Below, piece by piece: positions 44,301 to 53,096 of a DNA stretch of 64,000 nt. The notes beneath the pieces were generated by a model. The model searched no databases, was not told the DNA's origin, and saw nothing but the letters and a program-made list of their open reading frames with translations. The stretch spans positions 62,001 to 126,000 of the forward strand of contig NZ_STGV01000005.1 in the NCBI RefSeq assembly GCF_004912165.1, given 5' to 3'. This stretch comes from Peteryoungia ipomoeae. Lineage in GTDB: Bacteria > Pseudomonadota > Alphaproteobacteria > Rhizobiales > Rhizobiaceae. Positions within the stretch are counted from its first letter, which is position 1, and every line of letters begins with the position of its first letter. Made by a program: the position numbers and the translations under genes.

Positions 44301-44627
44301 TCATTCCGCTCGCCGATGGCCGTGGCCGTGATCGGCGGCATCATTGTCTCGACCGTCTTGAGCCTTGTCGTCGTTCCCGCCTTCTTCCTGATCCTCGACG
44401 ACGTCTCGCGTCTCATGAGCTGGGTCTTCGGACGCTTTGTCGGCAAGAAGGAAGAGGAAGCCGAAGCGCTTTCGCCGGAAGACCTCTCCTACCTCGCCCG
44501 CCAGCACGTGGAAGCTCTGCAGTCGATCGAAAAGCGCATCTCGGCCGTGGAACGGGGTCAGCCGTCGAACCGCAAGCCTGAGGCGAATGGCAATGTGATC
44601 AACCTGCCGCCCTTGGCGGCGGAGTGA
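41304..44627 (+). CDS. efflux RND transporter permease subunit (HAE1-like)
   Basis: 1107 residues with the RND fold: an N-terminal helix (NPIAPILAFFLLLVMGI), large periplasmic loops, then helices II-VI with LATGILVDDAIVEVENIARHI, which holds the paired Asp of the proton relay in helix IV. The second half repeats the pattern (MGIVTKNAILLVDFAIEMRR). The C-terminus carries an extra ~75-residue hydrophilic tail after the last helix, with EALQSIEKRISAVERG likely coiled-coil. The substrate is unknown. No outer-membrane channel gene is adjacent. Confidence 0.95.
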   Translation: MNFSAWSIRNPIAPILAFFLLLVMGIQSFNALPITRFPNIDVPLVAVTVGQSGASPAELESQVTKEIEDAVASITGVDEINSTVTDGQSQTVVMFRMEVPTEQAVQDVKDAIDQIRGDLPASVEEPIVTKIDVEGQAIQSFAVSSPNMNLAELSWFVDDTVKRALQGQPGIGRVDRYGGADREVRVELDPNRLDALGVTAADISSQLKGTNVDLGSGRGQVAGAEQSIRTLGDNRDVRSLAETTIALPGGRFVKVSDLGTVRDTYEEQKSFARHDGKPVVSFAVFRAKGASEVTVAETVSETLEQVRAANPDVDIEMIDDSVYFTYGNYEAAMHTLVEGALLAVIVVFIFLRNWRATLISAVALPLSAIPTFLVMDLMGFSLNLVSFLALTLATGILVDDAIVEVENIARHIKMGKTPYRAAIEAADEIGLAVIATTFTIIAVFVPVSFMPGIPGQYFIQFGLTVAFSVFFSLLVARLITPMMAAYLMRAEDAMDDHHDNDSLMMKGYTRLVRATTRRWYSRFATLIGAVLFLVGSLMLLSQVPGSFLPPEDAGRIVLSVELPPNATLDETESKTDEIYAAIRDISDVSSIFILGGTSPKGDLELRRASVTMNLDRIEHSLVKTLVNKGLGGLPLIGGYLPKLPENGRVRPQWDIEEEVFNKLASIADIRVLKLNDRGERDISFNFLSANEADLNNAVAILETKLRQVPELANVSAEGALPRPELQIRPRGDEAARLGITAQQIAQTVRVATIGDIDAALPKISLDDRQIPIRVQASLDLRRDLAAIKGLKIRTASGAAVPLSTVAEITYSEGVSSIKRNNRNRVVTIGAGLPQGVALDTATAAFRSTVEAADIPASVRLAESGDAKIQAEMQQSFVNAMLLGLLLVLTVLILLFKDVIQPFTILLSLPLAIGGVAVGLIITNNALSMPVLIGILMLMGIVTKNAILLVDFAIEMRRHGMDRLEALVEAGRKRARPIIMTSIAMSAGMLPSALGVGEGGSFRSPMAVAVIGGIIVSTVLSLVVVPAFFLILDDVSRLMSWVFGRFVGKKEEEAEALSPEDLSYLARQHVEALQSIEKRISAVERGQPSNRKPEANGNVINLPPLAAE

Positions 44628-44863
44628 TCGCCGGAAAAACAACCTGAGAACGGGTGGGTAGGCAGCAATGCATGCCCACCTTTCCCTCCCAGAGAGATCG
44701 CGTGCCGCCTGCGGCTCACGAATGATCGCGGGGCGGACCGGGCCCGGAGGCTTGCCGGGACGCCAGACAACACCGCAACGTCACGGTGCCGGATAGATTT
44801 TGCACGGCACGAGACTATCACCGCCACCTTTTTCCCCTTGCAGCCGAAACATTTGCGCGTTGT

Positions 44864-44877
44864 TTGATTTCAATCAA
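44864..44877. promoter_or_regulatory. FNR/FixK-type anaerobox
   Basis: TTGATTTCAATCAA is a perfect TTGAT-N4-ATCAA site. Its centre (44870.5) is 41.5 bp upstream of the start point predicted from a TATGAT -10 element at 44900-44905. That is the exact geometry of a class II FNR-activated promoter. Confidence 0.85.
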
Positions 44878-44899
44878 ACAGCCATTGCCGCTTGCCCAG

Positions 44900-44905
44900 T
44901 ATGAT
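44900..44905 (+). promoter_or_regulatory. -10 element of the FNR-dependent promoter
   Basis: TATGAT, giving an expected start near 44912. Downstream an AAAGGAG (44917-44923) precedes a 20-codon open frame (44935-44997), then the Crp/Fnr gene. Confidence 0.65.
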
Positions 44906-44934
44906 TTGAGCGCTGGAAAGGAGCGACCCCGCCA

Positions 44935-44997
44935 ATGGCAAGCCTTGCAAGGCCTGTCGAGACCGGATGTGCCGCTGTGAGGCGCCACTCTGCCTGA
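44935..44997 (+). CDS. putative 20-residue leader peptide
   Basis: ATG at 44935 with AAAGGAG 11 bp upstream opens a frame of 20 codons ending at TGA 44995-44997. It is in the same frame as the downstream Crp/Fnr gene and contains a Cys (ETGCAAVRR). It lies directly behind the FNR-type promoter. It may be a translated leader or a remnant of a longer N-terminus cut by a stop. It is short, so support is modest. Confidence 0.3.
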   Translation: MASLARPVETGCAAVRRHSA

Positions 44998-45066
44998 GCC
45001 GGGCAGAACTGGCCCACTCAGGTCAATCGCCCTTCTGCGCGTCCATGGATGGGGAGCCGGGAAACC

Positions 45067-45750
45067 GTGAACAAGATCTTGAGACTGAACACACGAGACA
45101 AGTCGACGCTGCTGCGATCGTCGTTTATCGCCCAGATGGGACCGACAGTCGTCCCTGCCATTCTGGAGCTCGTGAGCATCGTCAATGTCGAAGCCCGCGA
45201 CGTTCTGTTCCGCGAGGGCGACCATGCCGATGCGTTCTACAGTGTTCTCGTCGGTTACGTCCGGCTCTACCGCCTCAACAAGGATGGCCGCGAGGCCGAT
45301 ATCCGCATCTGCGGGCCAAGCGACACCTTTGCAGAATGCCTGCTGGCACTCGGTGACACCTATGTCTACAACGCGCAAGCGGCCGAACCCGTGACGCTGG
45401 CACGCTTCGACCTGCAGCGCATGCGCCAGATCGCCGAGAAAAATCCGGAGGTCTTGAAGGCGGTCATCCGCTGCCTTTCCGATCACCTGCTTGTCTCGAT
45501 GGACTGCATTGCCAACGACCGCCTGCAGACGGCACCACAGCGCGTGGCGCACTATCTCCTAGGCTCCGTCAATGCAGAGGAAGGCGCGACGTCGATCCGC
45601 CTGCCCTTCCAGAAAAGTCTTCTGGCGGGCAAGCTTGGATTGGCGCCTGAGGCCCTGTCCCGTGCCTTTTCCTCGCTCCGTCGTGTCGGTGTGACTGTGC
45701 GCGGTCGAACGATCCAGATCAGCGACATCAACGCCCTGAAGGACATCTGA
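45067..45750 (+). CDS. Crp/Fnr family transcriptional regulator
   Basis: 227 residues from GTG 45067, which has GGGGAG 10 bp upstream. An ATG at 45049 lacks a ribosome site. The cyclic-nucleotide-binding-like beta roll includes FREGDHADAFYSVLVGYVRLYRLNKDGREADIRICGPSDTFAECLLA. The HTH is LPFQKSLLAGKLGLAPEALSRAFSSLRRVGV. The N-terminal cysteine cluster of oxygen-sensing FNR is not in the protein, so it more likely answers NO, heme or another signal, as DNR/NnrR-type proteins do. The FNR-type promoter upstream suggests control by low oxygen. It converges on ureG. Confidence 0.9.
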   Translation: MNKILRLNTRDKSTLLRSSFIAQMGPTVVPAILELVSIVNVEARDVLFREGDHADAFYSVLVGYVRLYRLNKDGREADIRICGPSDTFAECLLALGDTYVYNAQAAEPVTLARFDLQRMRQIAEKNPEVLKAVIRCLSDHLLVSMDCIANDRLQTAPQRVAHYLLGSVNAEEGATSIRLPFQKSLLAGKLGLAPEALSRAFSSLRRVGVTVRGRTIQISDINALKDI

Positions 45751-45762
45751 CCCGATAACGGT

Positions 45763-46374
45763 TCAGAGGCCACCGGTTTCTGTCAGATAAGCGACGATCT
45801 CATCGACGCCTTCGCCACGCTTGAGATCGGTGAAGACGAAGGGCTTCGCATTGCGCATGCGATCCGCATCCCGCTCCATGACGCACAAGTCGACGCCGAC
45901 ATGTGGGGCAAGATCCTTCTTGTTGATCACCAAAAGATCCGATCGGGTAATGCCCGGCCCGCCCTTGCGGGGGATCTCTTCGCCCTGGCAGACCGAGATG
46001 ACATAAAGCGTCAGGTCGGCAAGATCGGGCGAAAACGTCGCAGCCAGATTGTCGCCGCCGGATTCGATGAAGACAATGTCGAGATCAGGGAAACGCTGGT
46101 TGAGATCGGCAATCGCCCTCAGATTGATCGATGCATCCTCCCGGATTGCGGTATGCGGGCAACCGCCGGTCTCCACCCCGATGATCCGGTCGGAGCTCAG
46201 CGCCTGCATGCGCACCAGCGCCTCGGCATCCTCGCGGGTGTAGATGTCATTGGTCACCACCGCCACCGAATAGCGATCCCTGAGGGCCCGACAAAGTTTT
46301 TCGGTCAGCGCCGTCTTGCCGGAGCCGACCGGCCCACCGATTCCCACCCGAAGCGGTCCGTTCATGGATGCCAT
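45763..46374 (-). CDS. ureG: urease accessory GTPase UreG
   Basis: 203 residues, the normal UreG length. P-loop [11 protein letters not shown] (about 10-20), [13 protein letters not shown], the metal-binding CPH in [28 protein letters not shown] and the base-recognition NKKDL are all present. UreG hydrolyses GTP to drive nickel insertion into urease, with UreD, UreF and UreE. The ATG at 46374 is preceded by AGGAAG; an upstream in-frame start would add 13 residues. It is the last gene of the urease operon. Confidence 0.96.
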   Translation of the reverse strand: MASMNGPLRVGIGGPVGSGKTALTEKLCRALRDRYSVAVVTNDIYTREDAEALVRMQALSSDRIIGVETGGCPHTAIREDASINLRAIADLNQRFPDLDIVFIESGGDNLAATFSPDLADLTLYVISVCQGEEIPRKGGPGITRSDLLVINKKDLAPHVGVDLCVMERDADRMRNAKPFVFTDLKRGEGVDEIVAYLTETGGL

Positions 46375-46409
46375 GATCATCTTCCTGTCATCGCGGCCCG
46401 GCGCACCGC

Positions 46410-47096
46410 TCAAGATTGAAATAGCCGGGAATACTGGCTCTCATGCCGCATCGACAGCAGATCCGCCGTGATCGTTGCCGAGCCCAGATCATCCAAAGTC
46501 GAGCCGGCATAGAGTTTCGCAGCCTGTAAAAGCTCGGCCTCCAAACCCGCGAGGATCGTCACACCGCCACTCTGGCCGACAAGCCCGAGGCGCATGGCGA
46601 CCGACACCGCCTGCGAAACCTGCGCCTGCAGAAAAGCAACAAGCGCGTCTTCGAGATCAACATCATGCGCCGAAGCGATCGCGCCAACCACAACGGGATA
46701 GGCAACCGGCCCTTCGAGCAGATCGGCAATTGGATGCGGCCAGGCGGCAGCGGCCGCGACAAAAGCGGCTCCAAGCCGCAAGCTCTCTTCATGGCGCTCT
46801 CGGGAGCTGGCAAGTGCTGCAGCAAGATCGAGAAGCGCACTCAGATCTTGGGCATCCTGATGACACCGATATGCCTCAGCCAGCAGGATCGCATCACTGC
46901 GCCAACCGCCTTCGGCCAGAAGCAGACTGAGCCACTCGGCAAGCGAGGACTGAGACACGATGTGCCCCTCGACGATGGCCGTCTCGAGCCCCGCCGAATA
47001 GCTGAAGGCCCCGGTTGGAAAGGCTGGTGAGAGCCAGGCCATGAGCCGCAACAGGCCTCGACGCCGCTCACTGACCGTGACAGACGCATCAGCCAT
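46410..47096 (-). CDS. ureF: urease accessory protein UreF
   Basis: 228 residues, all-helical, with [32 protein letters not shown] near the start and [22 protein letters not shown] later, as in UreF. UreF forms the UreD-F-G complex that gates GTP hydrolysis and nickel delivery. The ATG at 47096 overlaps the end of ureE by 8 bp (AGCCATGGCTGA), which indicates translational coupling and fixes the start. Confidence 0.94.
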   Translation of the reverse strand: MADASVTVSERRRGLLRLMAWLSPAFPTGAFSYSAGLETAIVEGHIVSQSSLAEWLSLLLAEGGWRSDAILLAEAYRCHQDAQDLSALLDLAAALASSRERHEESLRLGAAFVAAAAAWPHPIADLLEGPVAYPVVVGAIASAHDVDLEDALVAFLQAQVSQAVSVAMRLGLVGQSGGVTILAGLEAELLQAAKLYAGSTLDDLGSATITADLLSMRHESQYSRLFQS

Positions 47097-47550
47097 GGCT
47101 GTGATGATGCTGGCCATGCGCTGCATGATAGGCACCGCGGACCGGCTGGAAGGCTTCGACGACCTCGGCAACCTCTGCCCCGAGCCCGATCAACATGTCC
47201 CTGATGACATGATCACGCAGGATCAGGATCCGTTCTTCCTCGATCTGGGCTGGCAGGTGCCGATTGCCCATGTGCCAGACCAGTTGGATCAGATGCAACC
47301 TGTCTTTCGCGCGCACCTCGTAGAGCCGCTCATCGGCGGCCCGGATTTCGACGCTCTCGCCGTCGTCCAGCAGCAGCCGGTCCCCTTGGGCAAACAGCAC
47401 CGGCTCCTTCAGATCCAGCATGACCATTTCGCCGTCATCGAGATGCAGCAGCTTACGCCGCAAATGCCGTTCGTCATGGGAAAGAACGATGAGACCGCGG
47501 GGCGGGTCAGTGATGGTGCCGGCCGGGGCATAGGCGGTGGACCGCAGCAT
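47089..47550 (-). CDS. ureE: urease nickel metallochaperone UreE
   Basis: 153 residues. The peptide-binding N-terminal domain ([39 protein letters not shown]) is followed by the metal-binding domain [34 protein letters not shown], which holds the conserved interface His. The C-terminus [12 protein letters not shown] is a His-rich nickel-binding tail. The ATG at 47550 begins the conserved part. Confidence 0.94.
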   Translation of the reverse strand: MLRSTAYAPAGTITDPPRGLIVLSHDERHLRRKLLHLDDGEMVMLDLKEPVLFAQGDRLLLDDGESVEIRAADERLYEVRAKDRLHLIQLVWHMGNRHLPAQIEEERILILRDHVIRDMLIGLGAEVAEVVEAFQPVRGAYHAAHGQHHHSHG

Positions 47551-47658
47551 GGTGTCTCCGAAATGTCTATTTTTCAACCATGCACAACAATGAGGCATAC
47601 TGCAAGACAGTTTCGGCTGAAGCTTCTCCTAAGTCCGTGAGCAAGCGTGGGAGCCCCG

Positions 47659-48468
47659 TCACGCCGGCAATATTGCCGCCTCGTCCTCAACCAGATTCTG
47701 CGCATGCACCACGCAGTTCCGCCCCGTCGCCTTGGCACGATAGAGCGCCCGATCAGCGCCGGCATAGACCATTTCCGCTCGCAGATCCGGCGTGATCTCG
47801 GCGATGCCGGCAGACACCGTGACGTTCAGGCTGACACCGGCCACCCGCATGGTTTCGCAGGCCACACGGTTGCGCGCACGCTCGACAAGGGCGAGCCGCT
47901 GAGCAATGCCGCCACCCGAAAGAATGAGGCCGAATTCTTCGCCGCCCAATCGCGCAACGAATCCCCGCTCTCCCACAACCGTCCGCAACACAGAGGCGAC
48001 ATCTCGGATCACCTTGTCACCTGCCTGATGACCAAAGCGGTCATTGATCTGCTTGAAGTGATCGATATCGAGAATGGCAAGCGAGGCATCGCTGCTCACC
48101 TGATCCAAAGCATCATTGAAGGCGCGACGATTGGAAAGACCGGACAGACTGTCCGTGCGGCTCAGGCGCTCGAATTCTGCTCGCGAGCGCGCAAGATCGC
48201 GGATGACTTCTCCCATCGAAAACACACAGGCGCCTGACATCATGCCGGCAAACAGCCAGGAGAGAATGACGATCAGGGTCATCGTTTCCCTCAAGGGCCC
48301 GCTGACCAGTTGGAAATGATAGAGCACCGGGGCGAGGAGAAGGCCGAACGCACAACCGAGGATGATGGAGCGAAAGGCTACCCGGAAAGCCAGCCGCCAA
48401 AGGGCTGCACGGCGATCCAGGAACGGCGCCTCCGTTCCGAGCATCATCCAATTCCGTCCAAGGTTCAC
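47659..48468 (-). CDS. membrane-bound GGDEF diguanylate cyclase
   Basis: 269 residues. Two membrane helices (FRSIILGCAFGLLLAPVLY and LIVILSWLFAGMMSGACVF) precede a complete GGDEF domain. LSRTDSLSGLSNRRAFNDAL opens it, DIDHFKQINDRFGHQAGD holds the metal-binding Asp, and the signature is GGEEF at 175-179, an active variant. No allosteric RxxD site is evident upstream. It is an unexpected member of the urease operon, lying between ureE and the TIGR02117 gene. Confidence 0.9.
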   Translation of the reverse strand: MNLGRNWMMLGTEAPFLDRRAALWRLAFRVAFRSIILGCAFGLLLAPVLYHFQLVSGPLRETMTLIVILSWLFAGMMSGACVFSMGEVIRDLARSRAEFERLSRTDSLSGLSNRRAFNDALDQVSSDASLAILDIDHFKQINDRFGHQAGDKVIRDVASVLRTVVGERGFVARLGGEEFGLILSGGGIAQRLALVERARNRVACETMRVAGVSLNVTVSAGIAEITPDLRAEMVYAGADRALYRAKATGRNCVVHAQNLVEDEAAILPA

Positions 48469-48668
48469 CGTTCCAGTCTCCTGATCTACCCCGGTGAATT
48501 AGGGGGCGAAACCTTCCGCAATCCTTAATGAAATCGCTAAAGTCTGGCCCAACGCACAACTGAATTCCATCAGCCCAAATTTGGTGAAAACCGGGATGGG
48601 CTGAATGAGAAAGTGCCGATAATGCCTTGGCAAATGCCAGATCGTGACTGCTTGTCGAGAGCGAGCAG

Positions 48669-49349
48669 CTACCCCGAGTAACCAGCATGAACATCAAGCG
48701 AAAGCTCAAGCAATTGCGGCAACGGCGTCCAGAAGCCGGTCGTGATCCCGGCCTCTCGCAGCATGGCCGCCGTCCAGGTGTTGCAGCCAATAAGGGCGTT
48801 GAACAGGCCTTCCGCTTCATAGAAGCGATCAACGGACCCATAACCTGCGCCTTCGATGATCATGAGCCGTCCCTCCTCTCGGTTGAAGCTGCCCCGGATT
48901 GCAGCAAGCAGCCGGCGGTATCCGTCGTCCGTGAGGTCAAGAGTACGTACCTGCGAATGGTCAAGCGCGATATCGGCCGCGAGATCCACATGCATCACGG
49001 CCCTGTCGACCGTCAGCGAACGCAACACCGGCAGCGGCTTGAGGTCCGACCACTCAGGCGTTTCCAGATAAAATGACCGCCCGCCCCAGCCGATCACCAG
49101 ATAGGTGCCCTCGCCCGTATCCAGCGGAAAACCATCGGCGACAAGGTCGGCAAAGGCGTCCCGCACCGTCCGATCGAGCGGCAGCGCGAGATCGGTGTGG
49201 ATCGGGTTTGAGAGGACCAGGATCTGCCGCGTCCGTGACGCAGCCTCATGCGACGGCGACACGAGCGGACGCGGCACGAGGACACCGAGGCAAACCGCCA
49301 TGATGAGACCGGCAATGCAGCCGGCCGCGCTGCGGAGGATACGTGCCAA
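48669..49349 (-). CDS. TIGR02117 / DUF2459 family protein of the urease region
   Basis: 226 residues. An N-terminal membrane anchor or signal (AAGCIAGLIMAVCLGVLVPRPLV) is followed by ILVLSNPIHTDLALPLD, LVIGWGGRSFYLETPEWSDL and ALIGCNTWTAAMLREAGI. The Cys-Asn-Thr-Trp stretch and the early His suggest a hydrolase-like site. This family is named for its presence near urease genes in rhizobia, although its function is unknown. It starts 4 bp after the ureC stop. Confidence 0.82.
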   Translation of the reverse strand: MARILRSAAGCIAGLIMAVCLGVLVPRPLVSPSHEAASRTRQILVLSNPIHTDLALPLDRTVRDAFADLVADGFPLDTGEGTYLVIGWGGRSFYLETPEWSDLKPLPVLRSLTVDRAVMHVDLAADIALDHSQVRTLDLTDDGYRRLLAAIRGSFNREEGRLMIIEGAGYGSVDRFYEAEGLFNALIGCNTWTAAMLREAGITTGFWTPLPQLLELSLDVHAGYSG

Positions 49350-49353
49350 ACGC

Positions 49354-51066
49354 TTAGAACAGGAAATAGCGCTGCGCCATCGGCAGCTTCGTCGCCGGCT
49401 CGCAGGTCAGAAGCTCACCATCCGCACGAACTTCATAAGTTTCTGGATCAACTTCAATATGCGGGGTCAAGTCGTTGTGGATCATCGATTTTTTTGAAAT
49501 TCCACCGCGCGTGTTCTTGACGGCGACCATCTGCTTGGCCGTGCCGAGCCGGTTTGCAAGCCCGGCATCCAGCGCCGCCTGGCTGACGAAGGTCACCGAG
49601 GAATTGGTGCGCGCCTTGCCATAGGCACCGAACATCGGACGGTAATGCACCGGCTGTGGCGTCGGGATGGAGGCATTCGGATCGCCCATCGGAGCTGCCG
49701 CAATCACGCCGCCGAGCAAAACCATGTCCGGCTTCACGCCGAAGAAGGCAGGGTTCCAGAGCACGAGATCAGCGCGCTTGCCGACCTCGATCGAGCCGAT
49801 TTCGTGGGACACCCCATGCGCAATGGCGGGGTTGATCGTATATTTCGCGACATAGCGCCGTGCGCGCATGTTGTCGTTGTCGCCGGTCTCGGACGGCAGT
49901 GCGCCGCGCTGGCGCTTCATCTTGTCCGCCGTCTGCCAGGTACGGATGATCACCTCACCGACGCGGCCCATGGCCTGGCTGTCCGACGAGATGATCGAGA
50001 AGGCGCCGATGTCGTGCAGAATATCTTCCGCCGCAATCGTTTCCTTGCGGATGCGGCTTTCGGCAAAGGCAATGTCTTCCGGGATCGAGGACGACAGGTG
50101 GTGGCAGACCATCAGCATGTCCAGGTGCTCGGCCACCGTATTGACGGTGTAGGGGCGCGTCGGATTGGTCGATGACGGGATGACGTTCATCTGACCGCAG
50201 ATCTTGATGATATCGGGCGCATGGCCACCGCCTGCCCCTTCCGTATGGAAAGCATGGATGGTGCGTCCCCGGATCGCACCGATCGTATCCTCGACGAAGC
50301 CGCTCTCGTTCAGCGTATCGGTATGGATCATCACCTGCACGTCGAACTGATCGGCAATGGAGAGGCAGCAGTCGATGGCGGCTGGCGTCGTGCCCCAGTC
50401 CTCATGCAGCTTGAGCGACGTCGCCCCTCCAAGCACCATCTCCTCCAGCGCCCCCGGCAGCGAGGCGTTGCCCTTGCCGGCGAACGCAAGGTTCATCGGA
50501 AAGGCGTCCGCCGCCTCGATCATCCGCGCGATATGCCACGGGCCGGGCGTGCAAGTCGTGGCAAGCGTGCCATGCGCCGGCCCCGTACCACCGCCGAGCA
50601 TGGTGGTGAGGCCGCTCATCAGTGCCTCCTCGATCTGCTGCGGGCAGATGAAATGGATATGCGCATCCATGCCGCCGGCGGTGACGATCTTGCCCTCCCC
50701 GGCGATCGCTTCCGTGCCGGGACCGACGATGATCGTCACATCCGGCTGCGTGTCCGGGTTGCCCGCCTTGCCGATGGCAACGATGCGGCCGTCCTTCAGG
50801 CCGATATCGGCCTTCACGATGCCCCAGTGATCGAGGATCAGCGCATTGGTGATGACGGTGTCGACCGCGCCGTTCGCGCGCGTCACCTGGCTCTGGCCCA
50901 TGCCGTCGCGGATGACCTTGCCGCCGCCGAACTTCACCTCTTCGCCATAGGTGGTGAAATCCTGCTCCACCTCGATGAAAAGCTCCGTATCCGCAAGCCG
51001 CACCTTGTCGCCTGTCGTCGGGCCAAACATCGAGGCATAGGCCGCACGGGACATCTTGTAGGACAT
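49354..51066 (-). CDS. ureC: urease subunit alpha
   Basis: 570 residues, the standard length. The bis-nickel site is fully present: [12 protein letters not shown] (HxH), [11 protein letters not shown] with the carbamylated Lys, [11 protein letters not shown] (His), [15 protein letters not shown] (His) and SSDSQAMGR (Asp). The mobile-flap His is in VCHHLSSS. The enzyme hydrolyses urea to ammonia and carbamate. ATG 51066 follows AAGGAGCCTGACCCC, and a longer upstream frame is not conserved. Confidence 0.98.
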   Translation of the reverse strand: MSYKMSRAAYASMFGPTTGDKVRLADTELFIEVEQDFTTYGEEVKFGGGKVIRDGMGQSQVTRANGAVDTVITNALILDHWGIVKADIGLKDGRIVAIGKAGNPDTQPDVTIIVGPGTEAIAGEGKIVTAGGMDAHIHFICPQQIEEALMSGLTTMLGGGTGPAHGTLATTCTPGPWHIARMIEAADAFPMNLAFAGKGNASLPGALEEMVLGGATSLKLHEDWGTTPAAIDCCLSIADQFDVQVMIHTDTLNESGFVEDTIGAIRGRTIHAFHTEGAGGGHAPDIIKICGQMNVIPSSTNPTRPYTVNTVAEHLDMLMVCHHLSSSIPEDIAFAESRIRKETIAAEDILHDIGAFSIISSDSQAMGRVGEVIIRTWQTADKMKRQRGALPSETGDNDNMRARRYVAKYTINPAIAHGVSHEIGSIEVGKRADLVLWNPAFFGVKPDMVLLGGVIAAAPMGDPNASIPTPQPVHYRPMFGAYGKARTNSSVTFVSQAALDAGLANRLGTAKQMVAVKNTRGGISKKSMIHNDLTPHIEVDPETYEVRADGELLTCEPATKLPMAQRYFLF

Positions 51067-51070
51067 GGGG

Positions 51071-51724
51071 TCAGGCTCCTTGGGAGAGGGAGGATGGAAG
51101 GAGGGTTTCGAGCCGCATAAGCCGGCCGCCGCGCACCAGGCTGTCGGCAAGCTGGCGCTCCGCATCGAAGGGATGCCACTCCCAGCCGCTATGGCCGAAA
51201 CCGGCAAGCACCAGCAGGGCATCGTCATATTCAGGGTCGGACACCAAGGCCTGGATCAGGACCATGCCGCTCGACGGCACGACATAAGGTGCAGGACTGT
51301 AGCTCGTAAGCGCTGTATCCAGCGCGTCATGCACGGTTGCGGGAATGATCCGATGCCGCTTGTCATGAGCTGCCGCAAACTGCGCAAAACCGGTTGTGTA
51401 GTCGTCGCAAAAATCGTCAAGCTCCGGATGCGTGACGGCGAGTTCCGCCCGCATGGCGGCAAATTTCTGCGGGTCGCGGATCGACCAGATCTCCTTGGCC
51501 GAGCTGACAGCTTCGCTTTTTCGCCACCGGGGATCGGCCAGCATCTCAGCGCCGGGTCTGCCCGTATTGCAGACAGCCACCACATCGGTCCGCGTTCCCG
51601 CAGCACCGAAATTGCGGCAGCCGTTGAAGCGGATCACGACATCGCCGGCATCGATAACATCGGCCGCTTCTCGCCCGACGTCACCATTGCCGACAACCAT
51701 GATCCGCCGCGCGCCCACCATCAA
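51071..51724 (-). CDS. urease operon accessory protein (sialyltransferase-like fold)
   Basis: 217 residues. [50 protein letters not shown] resembles the nucleotide-binding start of bacterial GT29/GT42-type sialyltransferase-like proteins (VxGNGxS..ID..D.ViRFN). The remainder has [10 protein letters not shown] and [17 protein letters not shown]. Homologues in rhizobial urease clusters are called urease operon accessory protein. No catalytic role in urea use is known. It is 4 bp ahead of ureC. Confidence 0.8.
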   Translation of the reverse strand: MMVGARRIMVVGNGDVGREAADVIDAGDVVIRFNGCRNFGAAGTRTDVVAVCNTGRPGAEMLADPRWRKSEAVSSAKEIWSIRDPQKFAAMRAELAVTHPELDDFCDDYTTGFAQFAAAHDKRHRIIPATVHDALDTALTSYSPAPYVVPSSGMVLIQALVSDPEYDDALLVLAGFGHSGWEWHPFDAERQLADSLVRGGRLMRLETLLPSSLSQGA

Positions 51725-51729
51725 CCGCC

Positions 51730-52164
51730 TCAGTTCGCGTAGAACTCGGCGAGGGACTTCAGTTCCTCGACACGTTTCTCGGTCAACTCCTTCAGGCAGG
51801 ACATGTTCAGCAGGGGCTCCATGCTGCCGCCATGCGCTGTATAGGCTTCAAGCTCGCAGCTCGCATCGCGATAGGACAGCCAGGCACGCTGCGACTGAAG
51901 CAGGCGCTTGGCGGCCCCATTGTCGTTATCAGGCGGCGTAGCCTTGTCCCAGCTCAGCAGCACAGCGCGGGTCTTGCTCCACTGCGCGTTCAGCTCTGCA
52001 TCCGCCTTGCGAAAGCTGTCGCCGGCACACTGGTTCATGTCCGCCTGCGTCACCGGATTTTTGCAGTCGACATCGGCCACATCCTCACTGAACGCCGGCC
52101 CATCCTTGAGGAGCACACAGCCGCACAGCATGAGGATCGCGCCCCAGGTCATCGATTTGGCCAT
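51730..52164 (-). CDS. lysozyme inhibitor LprI family (DUF1311) protein
   Basis: 144 residues with an export signal (MAKSMTWGAILMLCGCVLLKDGPAFSE) whose GCVLL could be processed as a lipobox-like site. The mature part CKNPVTQADMNQCAGDSFRKADAELNAQWSKTRAVL and LLQSQRAWLSYRDASCELEA is the DUF1311/LprI pattern with paired cysteines. The family inhibits lysozyme in mycobacteria. The role inside a urease operon is unknown. ATG 52164 begins the signal sequence. Confidence 0.85.
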   Translation of the reverse strand: MAKSMTWGAILMLCGCVLLKDGPAFSEDVADVDCKNPVTQADMNQCAGDSFRKADAELNAQWSKTRAVLLSWDKATPPDNDNGAAKRLLQSQRAWLSYRDASCELEAYTAHGGSMEPLLNMSCLKELTEKRVEELKSLAEFYAN

Positions 52165-52183
52165 CCTGTCCTCTCTTTCATGT

Positions 52184-52489
52184 TCAAAGACCACCCATCA
52201 CCTTCTGCCGAAAGCCATAGACTTCGCGCTTGCCGGATAGAGGGATGAGCGTCACCTGCCGCATCTGTCCCGGCTCAAACCGCACGGCGGTGCCTGCCGG
52301 AATATCGAGCCGCATGCCGCGTGCCGTCTCGCGATCGAAGATCAGGCCGGCATTGGTCTCGTAGAAATGATAATGGCTGCCGACCTGAACCGGACGGTCG
52401 CCGCTGTTGGAAACCTCGATCGTCACCGTCGGCTGGCCGGCATTGAGTTCGATATCGCCGCTCTGTGCAATGATTTCACCGGGGATCAT
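52184..52489 (-). CDS. ureB: urease subunit beta
   Basis: 101 residues, typical UreB length. [46 protein letters not shown] and the C-terminal part with [32 protein letters not shown] are diagnostic. It forms the (ABC)3 urease core with UreA and UreC. ATG 52489 is the family start, and the frame upstream is unrelated. Confidence 0.97.
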   Translation of the reverse strand: MIPGEIIAQSGDIELNAGQPTVTIEVSNSGDRPVQVGSHYHFYETNAGLIFDRETARGMRLDIPAGTAVRFEPGQMRQVTLIPLSGKREVYGFRQKVMGGL

Positions 52490-52503
52490 GCTGAAACTCT
52501 CCT

Positions 52504-52764
52504 TCAGGCGACGCGCGAAGGCGGGCAGCCTTCCGCTTTGAGGATACGCCTGGTCGATGCCGGATTGTTGACGAGCCGCGCGGCTGGACGAATCGGAAGC
52601 CGCACCAGCTCCCCGCCGCAGTTCGGGCAGACACCGGCAAGGGCCGTCCTCGCGCAATCGGCGCAGAAGGTGCACTCAAAGCTGCAGATCATCGCCACGC
52701 TGTCAGGTGGCAGGTCGGTATCGCAACATTCGCAGTTCGGTCGAAGGTCGAGCGCCATCGTCAC
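52504..52764 (-). CDS. DUF1272 small zinc-ribbon-like protein
   Basis: 86 residues with [53 protein letters not shown], which has four Cys pairs able to bind two zinc ions, as in DUF1272. Its function is unknown. It lies between ureA and ureB with 6- and 14-bp gaps, so it is co-translated with them. The start could be the ATG two codons later. Confidence 0.9.
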   Translation of the reverse strand: MTMALDLRPNCECCDTDLPPDSVAMICSFECTFCADCARTALAGVCPNCGGELVRLPIRPAARLVNNPASTRRILKAEGCPPSRVA

Positions 52765-52770
52765 ATCTCC

Positions 52771-53073
52771 TCAGCGGATCGGTTCGTGCACCGTCACAAG
52801 CTTGGTGCCATCGGGAAAGGTTGCTTCGATCTGCACATCATGGATCATTTCCGCGATGCCTTCCATGACCTGGTCGCGCGTGATGACATGGGCGCCGGCC
52901 TCCATCAGGTCTGCCACAGCGCGTCCGTCGCGCGCCCCCTCGACGACGAAATCGGTGATCAGCGCAATCGCTTCCGGGTAGTTGAGCTTCACGCCCCGCT
53001 CCAGCCGACGCCGTGCCACCATCGCAGCCATCGAGATCAGCAGCTTGTCCTTTTCGCGCGGCGTGAGATTCAT
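52771..53073 (-). CDS. ureA: urease subunit gamma
   Basis: 100 residues. [39 protein letters not shown] and the later VEATFPDG-like [19 protein letters not shown] are diagnostic for UreA, the small urease subunit. The length matches exactly. It follows ureD by 23 bp. Confidence 0.98.
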   Translation of the reverse strand: MNLTPREKDKLLISMAAMVARRRLERGVKLNYPEAIALITDFVVEGARDGRAVADLMEAGAHVITRDQVMEGIAEMIHDVQIEATFPDGTKLVTVHEPIR

Positions 53074-53096
53074 GTTCGCTCCAATGGCCCTGGTCG

